The notes beneath the pieces were generated by a model. The model searched no databases. It was not told the DNA's origin and was given only the letters and a program-made list of their open reading frames with translations. Of a DNA stretch of 64,000 bases, positions 42,830 to 52,095 are shown in pieces. Position numbers and translations under genes: made by a program. The first letter of the stretch is position 1. The number at the start of each line of letters is the position of its first letter. Source of the DNA: Planctomycetota bacterium (GTDB lineage: Bacteria > Planctomycetota > Phycisphaerae > Phycisphaerales > SM1A02); the NCBI GenBank assembly GCA_009926625.1, contig RFON01000012.1, positions 1-64,000 on the forward strand, in the 5' to 3' direction.

Positions 42830-44197
42830 ATGCGTGAGCCACTCGTGCATCGCCGCACCGTGCTCCGCGGCATCGGCGCAACGATCGCGCTGCCGTGGTT
42901 GGAGGCGATGCTGCCGCGCGGCATCGGTCCTTCGGCGCTCGCGGCGAGTCATGCCGCGCTCGCACCAGAGCGAACCGCACGCGCTGTCTTCGTCTTTTTC
43001 CCCAACGGAATGAACCCAGCGACCTGGCGTCCAACCATGGCGGCGAACGGCGCGTGGGTTCCATCGACATCACTACTGCCGCTCAAGGGATTCGAGCGCA
43101 ACATCACGGTCCACACGGGTCTTCGACATCAGCGCGCGGAAGCGAACGGTGACGGTCCGGGCGATCACGCGCGCAGTGCCGCGTGTTTTCTCACGGGCAT
43201 GCAGCCTCGCAAGACGGCGGGGGATGACATTCGTGTCGGGAAGTCGATCGATCAGGAGATCGCCGATGCACTCGGCACCGCGGGCAGGTCGACGCGCCTG
43301 CGATCGTTGGAACTTGGCACCGAACCAGCGATGACTGCCGGCAACTGCGACAGCGGCTACTCCTGCGCGTACAGCGCGAACATCTCTTGGCGATCGGAGA
43401 GCCTGCCCAACGGCAAAGAGACCGATCCGAAGGCAGCGTTCGAGCGCTTGTTCGGCAGGTCGGGCATGACACCCGAGGAGGCGGCTGCGCAGTCGCGCTC
43501 TCGGCGGTCGGTGCTCGATGGCGCGGCCGCGCAGGCGAAGCGAATCGCGGGGATCGTCGGTCGAAATGACCGTGAACGGCTCGACGAATACCTCGATGCG
43601 GTGCGCGACCTTGAACGCCAGATCGACGGCGATGCACTTGCTGAAATCGATGCGAAGGATCTCCCTGAATTTGAGGGCGGTCCGATGGATCTTGCGCGCC
43701 GCACCGACCTGCTGTCGCAAGTGCTCGCCTTGTCGCTTCAGACGGACGCTACGCGAGTCGTCACCTTCATGCTCGCCAACGAGGGATCGAACAGGCCCTA
43801 TCAGGAGATCGGCGTTTCACAGGGGCATCACGATGTCTCGCATCACGGGAACGACGCAGCCAAGATGGATGCGTTCACCCGCATCAATACATTCCAGTCG
43901 GAGCGGCTCGCAGCACTGCTCACCGCGCTGTCGAGGACCCGCGAGGGCGGCCGTTCGCTGCTCGACACGACGCTGGTCCTCTACGGCAGCGCCATCACCG
44001 ACGGCAACGCGCACAACCACGATGACCTGCCAATCTTGGTTGCTGGTGGCAGTGTGCGCGGCCACCGCGGCGGTCGCATCGTGCAGCATGCTCCCGGCAC
44101 GCCGCTGTGCAACCTGCACCTTGGCATGGCTGCCGCTGCTGGCGCGCCGATGAAGTCGTTTGGCGACAGCACGGGCACGATCGCGATCACGAGTTGA
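42830..44197 (+). CDS. DUF1552 family protein
   Basis: 455 residues with a twin-arginine-like leader (HRRTVLRGIGATIALPWLEAML). DUF1552 blocks follow: ARAVFVFFPNGMNPATW, DHARSAACFLTGMQPRKTAG, SYSCAYSANISWR-like GYSCAYSANISWRSES, RLDEYLDAVRDLERQI, SQGHHDVSHHGNDAAKMD and TLVLYGSAITDGNAHNHDDLPIL, with the fold and His/Asp pattern of the DUF1501/sulfatase-like alkaline phosphatase superfamily. No substrate is known. It is 56 bp downstream of its DUF1592 partner, and the pair is typical for planctomycetes. ATG 42830 is preferred to 42809 by the -10 spacing. Confidence 0.9.
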   Translation: MREPLVHRRTVLRGIGATIALPWLEAMLPRGIGPSALAASHAALAPERTARAVFVFFPNGMNPATWRPTMAANGAWVPSTSLLPLKGFERNITVHTGLRHQRAEANGDGPGDHARSAACFLTGMQPRKTAGDDIRVGKSIDQEIADALGTAGRSTRLRSLELGTEPAMTAGNCDSGYSCAYSANISWRSESLPNGKETDPKAAFERLFGRSGMTPEEAAAQSRSRRSVLDGAAAQAKRIAGIVGRNDRERLDEYLDAVRDLERQIDGDALAEIDAKDLPEFEGGPMDLARRTDLLSQVLALSLQTDATRVVTFMLANEGSNRPYQEIGVSQGHHDVSHHGNDAAKMDAFTRINTFQSERLAALLTALSRTREGGRSLLDTTLVLYGSAITDGNAHNHDDLPILVAGGSVRGHRGGRIVQHAPGTPLCNLHLGMAAAAGAPMKSFGDSTGTIAITS

Positions 44198-44205
44198 CTG
44201 CGAAT

Positions 44206-44649
44206 TCAGTCGCCGTCGTCGCTGAGTTCGATGTCGACGATCTTGTCGCCCGCCACGATCTTGTCGATCACGGGAAGCCCCTTCGTCACGATGCCGAAGC
44301 AGGTGTGGCCCCCATCAAGATGCGCAGTGTTGTCGCGACTGTGGCAGATGAAGAACTGCGATCCGCCCGTGTCCTTCCCTGCATGCGCCATCGACAGGAC
44401 GCCGCGGTCATGTCGTTGCTTGCCGCCCTTGGTTTCGCACTTGATCTTGTAGCCAGGACCGCCCGTACCGGTTCCTGTCGGGCATCCCCCTTGGATCACG
44501 AAGTTCGGGATCACGCGGTGGAATGTGAGGCCCTTGTAAAAGCCTTTCTTGGCGAGTTTGCGAAAGTTCGCAACGGTATTCGGCGCTTCGGCGTCATAGA
44601 AGTCGACATGCATGTCGCCCTTCTCGGTCTTGATGATTGCTGTGGACAT
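44206..44649 (-). CDS. Peptidyl-prolyl cis-trans isomerase, cyclophilin type
   Basis: 147-residue cytoplasmic cyclophilin that speeds cis-trans isomerisation at proline. Active-site blocks are present: [27 protein letters not shown] (Arg of FHRV), [17 protein letters not shown] and [14 protein letters not shown]. No signal peptide. The frame extends upstream to 44775, but ATG 44649 gives the standard N-terminus and has TATACT 7 nt before it. It converges on the DUF1552 gene with only 8 bp between the stops, so the transcripts must overlap. Confidence 0.93.
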   Translation of the reverse strand: MSTAIIKTEKGDMHVDFYDAEAPNTVANFRKLAKKGFYKGLTFHRVIPNFVIQGGCPTGTGTGGPGYKIKCETKGGKQRHDRGVLSMAHAGKDTGGSQFFICHSRDNTAHLDGGHTCFGIVTKGLPVIDKIVAGDKIVDIELSDDGD

Positions 44650-44656
44650 GTTCGCG

Positions 44657-44662
44657 AGTATA
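44657..44662 (-). promoter_or_regulatory. Predicted -10 box of the cyclophilin gene
   Basis: TATACT on the minus strand with 7 nt to ATG 44649. Near-consensus, leaderless arrangement. Confidence 0.55.
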
Positions 44663-44677
44663 GGCAGGCTTCGCGCG

Positions 44678-45925
44678 TCACACGGCCGCCGGCGCGAGCA
44701 CACCGATCCGCCGCGCCACCTCTTCCACATTCGCTCGCGAGTTGAACGCACTGATGCGGATGAATCCCTCGCCACAGCGACCGAATCCCGCGCCTGGCGT
44801 TGTCACCACCTGCGCTTGTTGAAGCAGCAGATCGAAAGTCTCCCACGATCCGAGTCCGCGCGGACAACTCACCCACACATACGGCGAATTCGCCGCGCCG
44901 AACGCGCGCAGTCCAAGCGCCTCGCATGCGCGGGCCAGAATCGTTGCGTTCGCGAGATAGAAGTCCGTGAGCGCGCGCGTCTGTCCCCGACCCTCCGCTG
45001 AATAGAGCGCCGCGGCCGCGCACTGCACGGGCCACGAAACGCCGTTGGAGCATGTTGCCCATCGGCGCATCCACAGGTCATGCAGCGCAACGCGCGTTCC
45101 ATCCGCCGCAGCGCCGACCAACTCCTTCGGGACCACCGTGTAGCCGCAGCGAACGCCAGTGAATCCGCCGACCTTCGAGAACGAACGGAACTCAATTGCG
45201 CAGCGGCGCGCACCTTCGATCTCATAGATCGACTGCGGCAGCGATGGATCTCGAATGAAGTCTGCATACGCCGCATCGAACAAGATCAGCGCATGGTGCG
45301 CGTGCGCCCACTCGACCCAGCGCGCCAAGGCCGCGCGGTCGAGCACCGATCCGGTCGGATTGTTCGGCGAGCAGAGATACACCACATCGGCGTGCTCCTT
45401 CGGCGGACATGGCGCGAATGCGTTGTCCTCGGTGCAGGGCAGGTACACAAAACCCTCGTACCCGCCGCCGCGCAGCGCAGCGCCCGAGTTGCCCGCCATC
45501 ACATTGGTATCGGCATACACCGGATACACGGGGTCGCTGATCGCGATGCGATTGCCTTCACCGAGAATCTCGAGGATCGCGCTCGCGTCGGGCTTCGAGC
45601 CATCGCTCAAGAACACCTCATCATCCGCCACGGCGCAGCCGCGAGAACGGAAATCGCCGTCCGCAATCGCTCTGCGTACGAAGTCATACCCCGTTGCAGG
45701 TGGATAGCCGCGGAACGACTCATGCTTCGACAAGTCGTCGACCGCTCGGTGCATCGCCGTTGCCGCGGCGTCCGGCAGCGGCTCGGTCACATCGCCGATG
45801 CCACAGCGAATGATGCGCGCGGCAAGCGAGGGATTCGCTTGCGTGAAAGCCTGCACTCGCCGCGAAATCTCGGGGAAGAGATAGCCAGCGGCCAACTTCA
45901 GGTAGTTGTCGTTGATGCGGAACAT
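44678..45925 (-). CDS. dapL: LL-diaminopimelate aminotransferase
   Basis: PLP aminotransferase that converts tetrahydrodipicolinate to LL-diaminopimelate in one step, feeding lysine and peptidoglycan synthesis. 415 residues. Motifs: [34 protein letters not shown], the [15 protein letters not shown] phosphate-binding area, [12 protein letters not shown], and [22 protein letters not shown] with the PLP lysine. The route is typical of Planctomycetes, Chlamydiae and plants. Its first 28 nt lie inside the upstream methyltransferase gene, so the two are probably co-translated. Confidence 0.94.
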   Translation of the reverse strand: MFRINDNYLKLAAGYLFPEISRRVQAFTQANPSLAARIIRCGIGDVTEPLPDAAATAMHRAVDDLSKHESFRGYPPATGYDFVRRAIADGDFRSRGCAVADDEVFLSDGSKPDASAILEILGEGNRIAISDPVYPVYADTNVMAGNSGAALRGGGYEGFVYLPCTEDNAFAPCPPKEHADVVYLCSPNNPTGSVLDRAALARWVEWAHAHHALILFDAAYADFIRDPSLPQSIYEIEGARRCAIEFRSFSKVGGFTGVRCGYTVVPKELVGAAADGTRVALHDLWMRRWATCSNGVSWPVQCAAAALYSAEGRGQTRALTDFYLANATILARACEALGLRAFGAANSPYVWVSCPRGLGSWETFDLLLQQAQVVTTPGAGFGRCGEGFIRISAFNSRANVEEVARRIGVLAPAAV

Positions 45926-46569
45926 CCTGCCTCCGTGCGTGAGTCTCCGCCTGACTTGGTGATATGGAATGCGCAGGCTGGCGGAATATTCGCCATGATG
46001 ATCTCGCGCCGGAAGGCGTGCGAGCGTGCCGTCTGCCGATGGAATGATTCGAGCCCGTCGATCGCGAGGCGATGCTCCCGACCGACGAAGGGCCGCTTCA
46101 ACTCGCGCGCGCCCAGATACTCAAAGAAAGTCAGCACGCCTCCTGTGCGGAGCAGGTCGAGCATCTGCCTGAAGATCGACTCCGTCAGGGGCAGCGGGAA
46201 GTTGTTGAACGGCAGCCCACAGACGATGAAGTCGTATCCATGATCGAGTGCGGAGTCTTCGATCGCGGACTCATGCAGGCGCACAGGGATGGATGGATGT
46301 GCGGCACGGAACGGCTGCAGGTGCTTCTCCTCCAGATGCGCGCAGAAAGTCTGGTTCAGTTCGACGATGTCGAACACATCGCCCGCACGCAGCGACGGCA
46401 GCACCGCAACCGTGAATGGTCCCGTGCCTGGCCCCACTTCAAGGACACGCTTGGGCCCAACATGCGTTCGGATTGCGCGCGTCATCGCGCTTGCGAGCGC
46501 GGGCGATGATGGCATCACCGAACCAGTCGTTCGGATGTTGCGAATCGCTTCGTGGAGGAAACTCAGCAT
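45898..46569 (-). CDS. PmtA-like phospholipid N-methyltransferase
   Basis: 223-residue SAM-dependent methyltransferase. Motif I is VLEVGPGTGPFTVAVLP, followed by DIVELNQTFCAHLEEK and a DYDFIVCGLPFNNFP-like motif (HGYDFIVCGLPFNNFP). IRTTGSVMPSSPALASAM near the start and FFEYLGARELKRPF near the end match the bacterial PmtA/COG3963 family, which methylates phosphatidylethanolamine. Other substrates are possible since the family also resembles rRNA adenine dimethylases. It is 28 nt overlapped with dapL. A weak TACCCT lies 11 nt before the ATG. Confidence 0.78.
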   Translation of the reverse strand: MLSFLHEAIRNIRTTGSVMPSSPALASAMTRAIRTHVGPKRVLEVGPGTGPFTVAVLPSLRAGDVFDIVELNQTFCAHLEEKHLQPFRAAHPSIPVRLHESAIEDSALDHGYDFIVCGLPFNNFPLPLTESIFRQMLDLLRTGGVLTFFEYLGARELKRPFVGREHRLAIDGLESFHRQTARSHAFRREIIMANIPPACAFHITKSGGDSRTEAGCSASTTTT

Positions 46570-46615
46570 GACAGTGGCAAAGGGTACGGCCGAATCGTTC
46601 AGGGAATGCGGCGCA

Positions 46616-47737
46616 TCAGGCGCGCGAGCCGAACCGCTCGTCGCCTTGGAGCGCGAGGATCATCGCCGCAAAGACCTCGGAAATCTGCCTCAAATCGCGC
46701 AGGTTGGCCATCTCGACGGTCGTGTGCATGTAGCGGATCGGCAAGCTCAGCAGCGCGCTTGGAATGCCGCCGATGCGCGTGAAGATCGCGTCGGTGTCGG
46801 TGCCGCTGCGTCCTGGTGTTGCAGATCGCTGCAGCGGGATCGACTGCGCTGCCGCCGAAGCAGTGAGCCGCGCCACCACATCAGGATGCATGGCGCCGCC
46901 AACCGCGAGCTTCGGTCCTGCGCCGAGCTTGAACTGTCCGTGCTGCGCATGCGAGATGCCGGGGCTGTCGGTCGCATGTCCAACATCCGTCACGAGCGCA
47001 ATGTCGGGGCGAACGCTCTCGGCGATCATCGACGCGCCATGGAGTCCGACCTCCTCCTGCACGGTGCTGACCGCCACGAGCCGCACACGAAGCCGCGCGC
47101 GCTGCGCCGCAACAAGTCGCAGGGTCTCGGCGGCCACGAAGGTGCCGATGCGATTGTCAAGCGCACGCGCCACGATGATCTCATCACTCATCATCAAGCT
47201 TGCATCGAGGAACACACCCGCGTCGCCGATGTTGAGCCGCGCGGCGGCGCTCGCCTGATCCTTCGCACCAATGTCGATGAACAGTTCGTGCAGCTTCCGC
47301 ACCTTCGCGGTCGAATCCTTGTCCTGCAAATGGATCGCCGTTGCGCCGACCAAGCCGATGACAGGATTCGTGACGCCAGCAACGGATGAATGGAACTGGA
47401 TCCGCTTGCCGATGATCGCAGCGGGGTCGATGCCGCCGATTGAGCGGCAGTAGATGAACCCCTGCGCGTCGATGTGGTTGACCATCAGCCCGATCTCATC
47501 GGCATGTCCGCACACCGCGACGGTTCGCTGCGCGGAGCCCGACATCGGCAGCAGCTCTGCAAAGTGGTTCCCATAGGCATCGCACGAACAGCGGGCGCCA
47601 AGCGCGCGCGCATACCCACTCCAGATGCGCTGCCCCGCCGCCTCGAAGCCCGACGGGCTGGGTGTATCGAGCAGTTGGCGCAAGAACGCCAGGGATTCCG
47701 CACGCATCGGTGCCTCGGTGGATGGCTCTTGATTCAT
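46616..47737 (-). CDS. M42 family metallopeptidase
   Basis: 373-residue di-metal aminopeptidase of the M42 (FrvX/TET) family, which trims small peptides in the cytoplasm. Ligand motifs: CGHADEIGLMV (His and Asp region), ALDNRIGTF (Asp), STVQEEVGLHGA (catalytic Glu pair), LVTDVGHATD and SLPIRYMHTTVEMANL (final His). The frame continues to 48031 on the opposite side of the tricorn gene, but ATG 47737 gives the family's usual N-terminus (RAESLAFLRQLLDTPSPSG). It is divergent from the tricorn-like gene at 47828, leaving a 90-bp intergenic region. The two peptidases may act in sequence on peptides, which is inference. Confidence 0.9.
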   Translation of the reverse strand: MNQEPSTEAPMRAESLAFLRQLLDTPSPSGFEAAGQRIWSGYARALGARCSCDAYGNHFAELLPMSGSAQRTVAVCGHADEIGLMVNHIDAQGFIYCRSIGGIDPAAIIGKRIQFHSSVAGVTNPVIGLVGATAIHLQDKDSTAKVRKLHELFIDIGAKDQASAAARLNIGDAGVFLDASLMMSDEIIVARALDNRIGTFVAAETLRLVAAQRARLRVRLVAVSTVQEEVGLHGASMIAESVRPDIALVTDVGHATDSPGISHAQHGQFKLGAGPKLAVGGAMHPDVVARLTASAAAQSIPLQRSATPGRSGTDTDAIFTRIGGIPSALLSLPIRYMHTTVEMANLRDLRQISEVFAAMILALQGDERFGSRA

Positions 47738-47815
47738 GGTCAGTGCAGGGGGGACGCGGCGCGGCGCACTTCGGTGCTGGTCTCCGATGCCAAGCATAGC
47801 GGTCCCCGATGGGTC

Positions 47816-47821
47816 TAGATT
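47816..47821 (+). promoter_or_regulatory. Predicted -10 box of the tricorn-like gene
   Basis: TAGATT with 6 nt to ATG 47828. Leaderless spacing. Confidence 0.5.
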
Positions 47822-47827
47822 GTCGCC

Positions 47828-50800
47828 ATGCATGTGACTTGCCACTTTCGATGCGCCGCCGCGGTCCTTCTGGCGCCGCTGGCCTTTCATTCGGTGACCT
47901 CGGCCGCAGATGTGACGATGCCTCGCCTGCCCGCAGCGAGCCCTGACGGCAGTGCCGTGATATTCACATGGCGCGGCGATCTCTGGCGCGTGTCCGCAGA
48001 GGGTGGTGTGGCGACACGATTGACGAGTCATCCGGCGGATGAGTCCGCGAGCGCATGGAGCGATGATGGATCGCTCATCGCCTTCGAGAGCACGCGCGAT
48101 GGTGGACGAAACATATTCACCATCGATCCATCGGGCGGTTCGCTGCGGCGCGTGACCAATACCGACGAGTTGCTGGCACTCAGCGGACTGTCACGATCCA
48201 CGGACGGATCGCTGCACGCGGACTTCGCTGCCGCGATCGAAGACGACCTGTATCGATCGCAGCGCCCGTACTTCGTGCCCTTGGCGGGCGGCGAACCCAC
48301 GCGAAGGCACGACGCGTTTGGGCGCTGTGCGCGCCAGAGTCCAGACGGTCGCCGCTGGCTGTTCGAGCGCGGTGGCAGCGACTGGTCGCGGCGCAACTAT
48401 CGCGGCAGCGATCAGGTGGATGTGTGGCTGTTCGATCCGTCGGCGACGGGCGTTGATCGCTTCACCCAATTGACTGATCACCCTGGCAACGATGGGTGGG
48501 CGCAGTGGCGTGGCGATGGAACAATGCTCTTCCTGTCGGACCGCGATCTGTCCACGGTGAATGTGTTCGCGCAGGATGTTTCCAAGGAAGCAAAGCCACG
48601 GCGTCTGACGGCGTTCGAGGGAAACGATGTGAAGGATCTGACCGTGAGTCGAGATGGGCGGCGAGCGTTCTTTACAGCATGGGACACGCTGTACCGCCTC
48701 GATCTTGATCGAGCGGGAGCCCAGCCAGTTGCGCTTCGCATCACCGCGCCAGACGACACGCTCGATGCAGATGAAGCCAAGTCGCTTGCGGCAGCGACAA
48801 CGGAAGTCGCTCTCAATCCAGATGGCAAGACTGTCGCGTTGATCGCCTTTGGTGATGTGTGGGTCAAGCCAGTCGAGGGGAAGTACCCCGCTCGCCGCGT
48901 GACGAGCGCGATGGCGCGCGAACAACAGATCGCCTGGAGCCCCGACGGTGAGCGTCTGTATTTCACGAGTGACGCCGATGGTGGCGAATCGATCATGGCG
49001 GCAACCGTCGCGGGGACGCGCAGCGATGTGATCGCTTCGGCCCGCGTGCTTGAGCCCGCGCCAGCAGCCGAACCTGCGCCCGTCGCCGAACCTGCGCCCA
49101 CGCCCGAAGCGCCCGCGCCCGCGGCTGAAACGTCCGCGCCTGAAACGCCCGCGCCTGAAACGCCCGCGCCGAAGGCGAAGGAGAAGCGCAAGCCAAAGGA
49201 GAAGCCCGTCAGCGAGCGATGGACCGAGGCGGTGCGCTTCGAGATCAAGCCCGTGGTCGCATCCGATTCGCAAGACCGTATGCCCACTCCATCTCCCGAT
49301 GGAAAGCAGTTGGCGTTCCGCCGAGGGCTCGGCGACATCATGGTCATGGACCTTGCCACGGGTGCAGTGCGGCGGGTTCACGAAGGGTGGCACCCAGAGA
49401 CCGAGATCGTCTGGAGCCCCGATAGTCGGTGGCTGACTTTCCTCGGCACCGACCGCGACTACAACACTGACATCTTCATCGCGCCAGCAGATGGAAGCGC
49501 GCCGCCGATCAACATCACGCGCCACCCCGACATGGATGCATCGCCGCGCTGGTCTGCGGATGGTCGCATCCTGGCGTTCACATCGACCCGCGTCAATGAC
49601 GAGTCCGATGTGTGGATGGTGTTCCTCGACAAGTCGCTCGAAGGATTCGCGAAGTTCGAGATCGAGCAGTACTTCAAGGACGCCGCCGACGCAGCGAAGA
49701 AGCGGAAGCCGCTGCAGAAGGACCCGCCCAAGTCCGACGCAAAGTCCGATGCCAAGTCCGACGCAAAGTCCGATGACAAGAGTGATGACAAGACCGACGA
49801 GAAGGCTGACAAGAAGGACGCAGCCGACGACGACACGAAGGATGCTGGGAAGTTGGGGCTGAAGAACCCGCCTGAACTCGCGCTCGCCGATGCATACAAG
49901 CGGCTGAAGCGCATCACCACGACGCCGGGCAACGAGGGCAATCTCCAGATCGCTCCCGCGGGTGACAAGCTCTACTTCACGGGCGGCGAAAGCGAGGGCG
50001 GGCTCTTCGTCATCAACTGGGACGGCACGGGGCAGAAGAGGATCGGTGCGCGCTGCGAAGTGGTCGGGATCTCGCTCTCTGGGGAAAAGTTGGTGACGAT
50101 CGCGGGCGGCAAGGCGCAGTTGCAATCGACCGCTGGCGGCGGTTCTGGCGGTGCCTCGAGCGGCGGCGGCGCTTCAAGCGGCGGCAGCGCATCGGGCAGT
50201 GATGGCGACGGCTCGCGTGGCGGCGGGCTCGAAGTGGACGCAACAATCGTCGTCGACCGAGCCGCGCTCGCGCAGCAGAAGTTCGCAGAGGCTGCGCGCC
50301 TCATCGGTGAGTACTTCTATCACCCCACGATGAAGGGGCTTGATTGGGGAGCGATCACGCGCCGTTACGCGGAACTCGCAAAGCACGCGCGCACGCCAGC
50401 GGAGTTCGACCATGTCGCCAATCGGCTGCTTGGCGAACTCAACGCCAGCCATTTGGGGGTGCGTTCACCAGCGAGCGGGGGGCGATCCGTGTTGCCGCAA
50501 GGGCGGATCGGCGTTCGCGTGCGACCCGTCGATGGTGGACTGCGCATCGATGAAGTCCTCGAGCAATCGCCCGCGGCACTCGCACGCACGCCGCTCGCGG
50601 TCGGCGATGTCATCCGCGCGATCGACTTCCAGCCGATCGTGACAGGCGACACGCTTGAAGCGCGCATGGCAGGCACGATCGGGCGCGATGTCGTGGTCGG
50701 CGTGGACCGCACAATGCCCGATGGCAAGAGTGCATCGTTCGAGACGGTCCTGCTGCCAGTCGAGCAGTCGCGCATCGCGCGGCTCGCGTACGAGGCAACG

Positions 50801-51415
50801 CAAGCGCGAAACGCGAAGCTGGTCGAAGAATGGTCGGGCGGGCGCATCGGTTACATCCACATTCAAGGCATGAGCCAGCCCGCGCTCGACGAGTTCGAGC
50901 GCGACCTCTTTGCCGCATGCGATGGTCGCGAGGGGCTTCTCATCGATGTGCGCAACAACGGTGGCGGCTGGACCGCAGACCGCCTGCTCGCATCCATCTG
51001 CGCGCCCGTGCACGCGTACACGATGCCGCGCGGCGGCGATCCAGCGCACACCGACGGCTATCCAACCGATCGCCTCTTCATCCAGCGTTTCACGGGACCG
51101 ATCAACATGCTCTGCAACGAGAAGAGCTTCTCCAATGCAGAGATCACTGCGCATGCGTTCAAGACCCTGCGCCGCGGAACGCTGGTTGGCATGCCGACCT
51201 ACGGCGGCGTCATCTCCACTGGTTCTGCATCGCTGCTCGATGGAACGACCGTCCGCATGCCAACGCGAGGGTGGTACCTGCCCGACGGCACGGACATGGA
51301 ACTCAACGGCGCGGTTCCCGACATTCTCGTGCCGCAGACGCCGCAGGACGAGGAGGCCGAGGACGATCGCCAACTGCGTGCTGCAGTCGACAATCTGATG
51401 CAGCGACTGCCCTAG
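47828..51415 (+). CDS. Tricorn-like S41 protease, exported
   Basis: 1195 residues with a signal peptide ([20 protein letters not shown]). Residues 30-400 and 470-640 carry WD/PD40-like propeller repeats ([37 protein letters not shown]). After a Gly/Ser linker comes the tricorn core ([14 protein letters not shown] [20 protein letters not shown]), a PDZ domain ([19 protein letters not shown]) and the S41 catalytic domain: [35 protein letters not shown], and [18 protein letters not shown] with the nucleophile Ser. Two low-complexity inserts (Ala/Pro/Glu at about 400-455 and KSDA repeats at about 635-660) are unusual. It degrades peptides, probably in the periplasm. Confidence 0.9.
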   Translation: MHVTCHFRCAAAVLLAPLAFHSVTSAADVTMPRLPAASPDGSAVIFTWRGDLWRVSAEGGVATRLTSHPADESASAWSDDGSLIAFESTRDGGRNIFTIDPSGGSLRRVTNTDELLALSGLSRSTDGSLHADFAAAIEDDLYRSQRPYFVPLAGGEPTRRHDAFGRCARQSPDGRRWLFERGGSDWSRRNYRGSDQVDVWLFDPSATGVDRFTQLTDHPGNDGWAQWRGDGTMLFLSDRDLSTVNVFAQDVSKEAKPRRLTAFEGNDVKDLTVSRDGRRAFFTAWDTLYRLDLDRAGAQPVALRITAPDDTLDADEAKSLAAATTEVALNPDGKTVALIAFGDVWVKPVEGKYPARRVTSAMAREQQIAWSPDGERLYFTSDADGGESIMAATVAGTRSDVIASARVLEPAPAAEPAPVAEPAPTPEAPAPAAETSAPETPAPETPAPKAKEKRKPKEKPVSERWTEAVRFEIKPVVASDSQDRMPTPSPDGKQLAFRRGLGDIMVMDLATGAVRRVHEGWHPETEIVWSPDSRWLTFLGTDRDYNTDIFIAPADGSAPPINITRHPDMDASPRWSADGRILAFTSTRVNDESDVWMVFLDKSLEGFAKFEIEQYFKDAADAAKKRKPLQKDPPKSDAKSDAKSDAKSDDKSDDKTDEKADKKDAADDDTKDAGKLGLKNPPELALADAYKRLKRITTTPGNEGNLQIAPAGDKLYFTGGESEGGLFVINWDGTGQKRIGARCEVVGISLSGEKLVTIAGGKAQLQSTAGGGSGGASSGGGASSGGSASGSDGDGSRGGGLEVDATIVVDRAALAQQKFAEAARLIGEYFYHPTMKGLDWGAITRRYAELAKHARTPAEFDHVANRLLGELNASHLGVRSPASGGRSVLPQGRIGVRVRPVDGGLRIDEVLEQSPAALARTPLAVGDVIRAIDFQPIVTGDTLEARMAGTIGRDVVVGVDRTMPDGKSASFETVLLPVEQSRIARLAYEATQARNAKLVEEWSGGRIGYIHIQGMSQPALDEFERDLFAACDGREGLLIDVRNNGGGWTADRLLASICAPVHAYTMPRGGDPAHTDGYPTDRLFIQRFTGPINMLCNEKSFSNAEITAHAFKTLRRGTLVGMPTYGGVISTGSASLLDGTTVRMPTRGWYLPDGTDMELNGAVPDILVPQTPQDEEAEDDRQLRAAVDNLMQRLP
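49730..49801 (+). repeat. 12-bp tandem repeat (KSDA), six degenerate copies
   Basis: AAGTCCGAYGCM units encoding [12 protein letters not shown] inside the tricorn-like protein, giving a charged flexible insert between propeller and catalytic halves. Copies 1-4 are nearly identical, 5-6 diverged. Confidence 0.8.
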
Positions 51416-51468
51416 CGCGCGCAGCAGCGGCAGGGCACCTGAACACGACTACACGCACACCACTCATC

Positions 51469-52086
51469 ATGGATCCCATCCCATTTCAGGCAAGTCGTCC
51501 GCACCCGTGGCACGGGCTGACCGTCGGGCCGCAGCCGCCGTCGATCGTTCATGCGTTCATCGAAATCACGCCGTACGACTTGGTGAAGTATGAGGTCGAC
51601 AAGTTGTCGGGCTACATGCGCGTCGATCGACCGCAGCGCAGCAGTTCCACGCCGCCCACCTTGTACGGATTCATCCCCCGAACACTGTGTGCAGACCGCG
51701 TCGCGGCGCTGTCACCCAACGCGCACAGCGCCGACGGCGACCCGCTCGACATTTGCGTGCTGTCCGAGCGACCGATCAATCGCGGCGACATCGTGATCGA
51801 TGCGCGAGTGATCGGCGGGCTCCAGATGCTCGATGACGGCGAGGCGGATGACAAGATCCTCGCCGTACTGGTGAACGACCCCGCCTGGGGCGATGCGCGT
51901 GACATCGCCGAGGTACCACCGCTGCTGGTGGAGCGACTGCTGCACTACTTCAGCACCTACAAACTCCGTATCGGCGAGGCATCACCCACCGTCATTCGTG
52001 ATGTGTACGGATTTGAACGCGCGGCGCGAGTCGTGGAGGCAGCGCTTGCCGACTACGCGAGCGTTTACCCGATCGCCGCGGATTGA
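51469..52086 (+). CDS. ppa: Inorganic pyrophosphatase
   Basis: 205-residue soluble family I pyrophosphatase that hydrolyses PPi and drives biosynthesis. Active-site residues are in [25 protein letters not shown] (E, K, Y), [22 protein letters not shown] (the two conserved Asp) and [13 protein letters not shown] (Asp, Lys). It is slightly longer than the bacterial 175-residue form, with an N-terminal extension of about 25 residues. Start ATG 51469; the upstream frame is open only as a shadow of the tricorn gene. It converges on the cytochrome gene with 9 bp between the stops. Confidence 0.93.
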   Translation: MDPIPFQASRPHPWHGLTVGPQPPSIVHAFIEITPYDLVKYEVDKLSGYMRVDRPQRSSSTPPTLYGFIPRTLCADRVAALSPNAHSADGDPLDICVLSERPINRGDIVIDARVIGGLQMLDDGEADDKILAVLVNDPAWGDARDIAEVPPLLVERLLHYFSTYKLRIGEASPTVIRDVYGFERAARVVEAALADYASVYPIAAD

Positions 52087-52095
52087 CCTGCGGAG

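Noticed and set aside
48191..50125. A 644-codon minus-strand open frame
   Set aside because: Antisense to the tricorn-like gene, low-complexity and Arg-rich, with no known motif.
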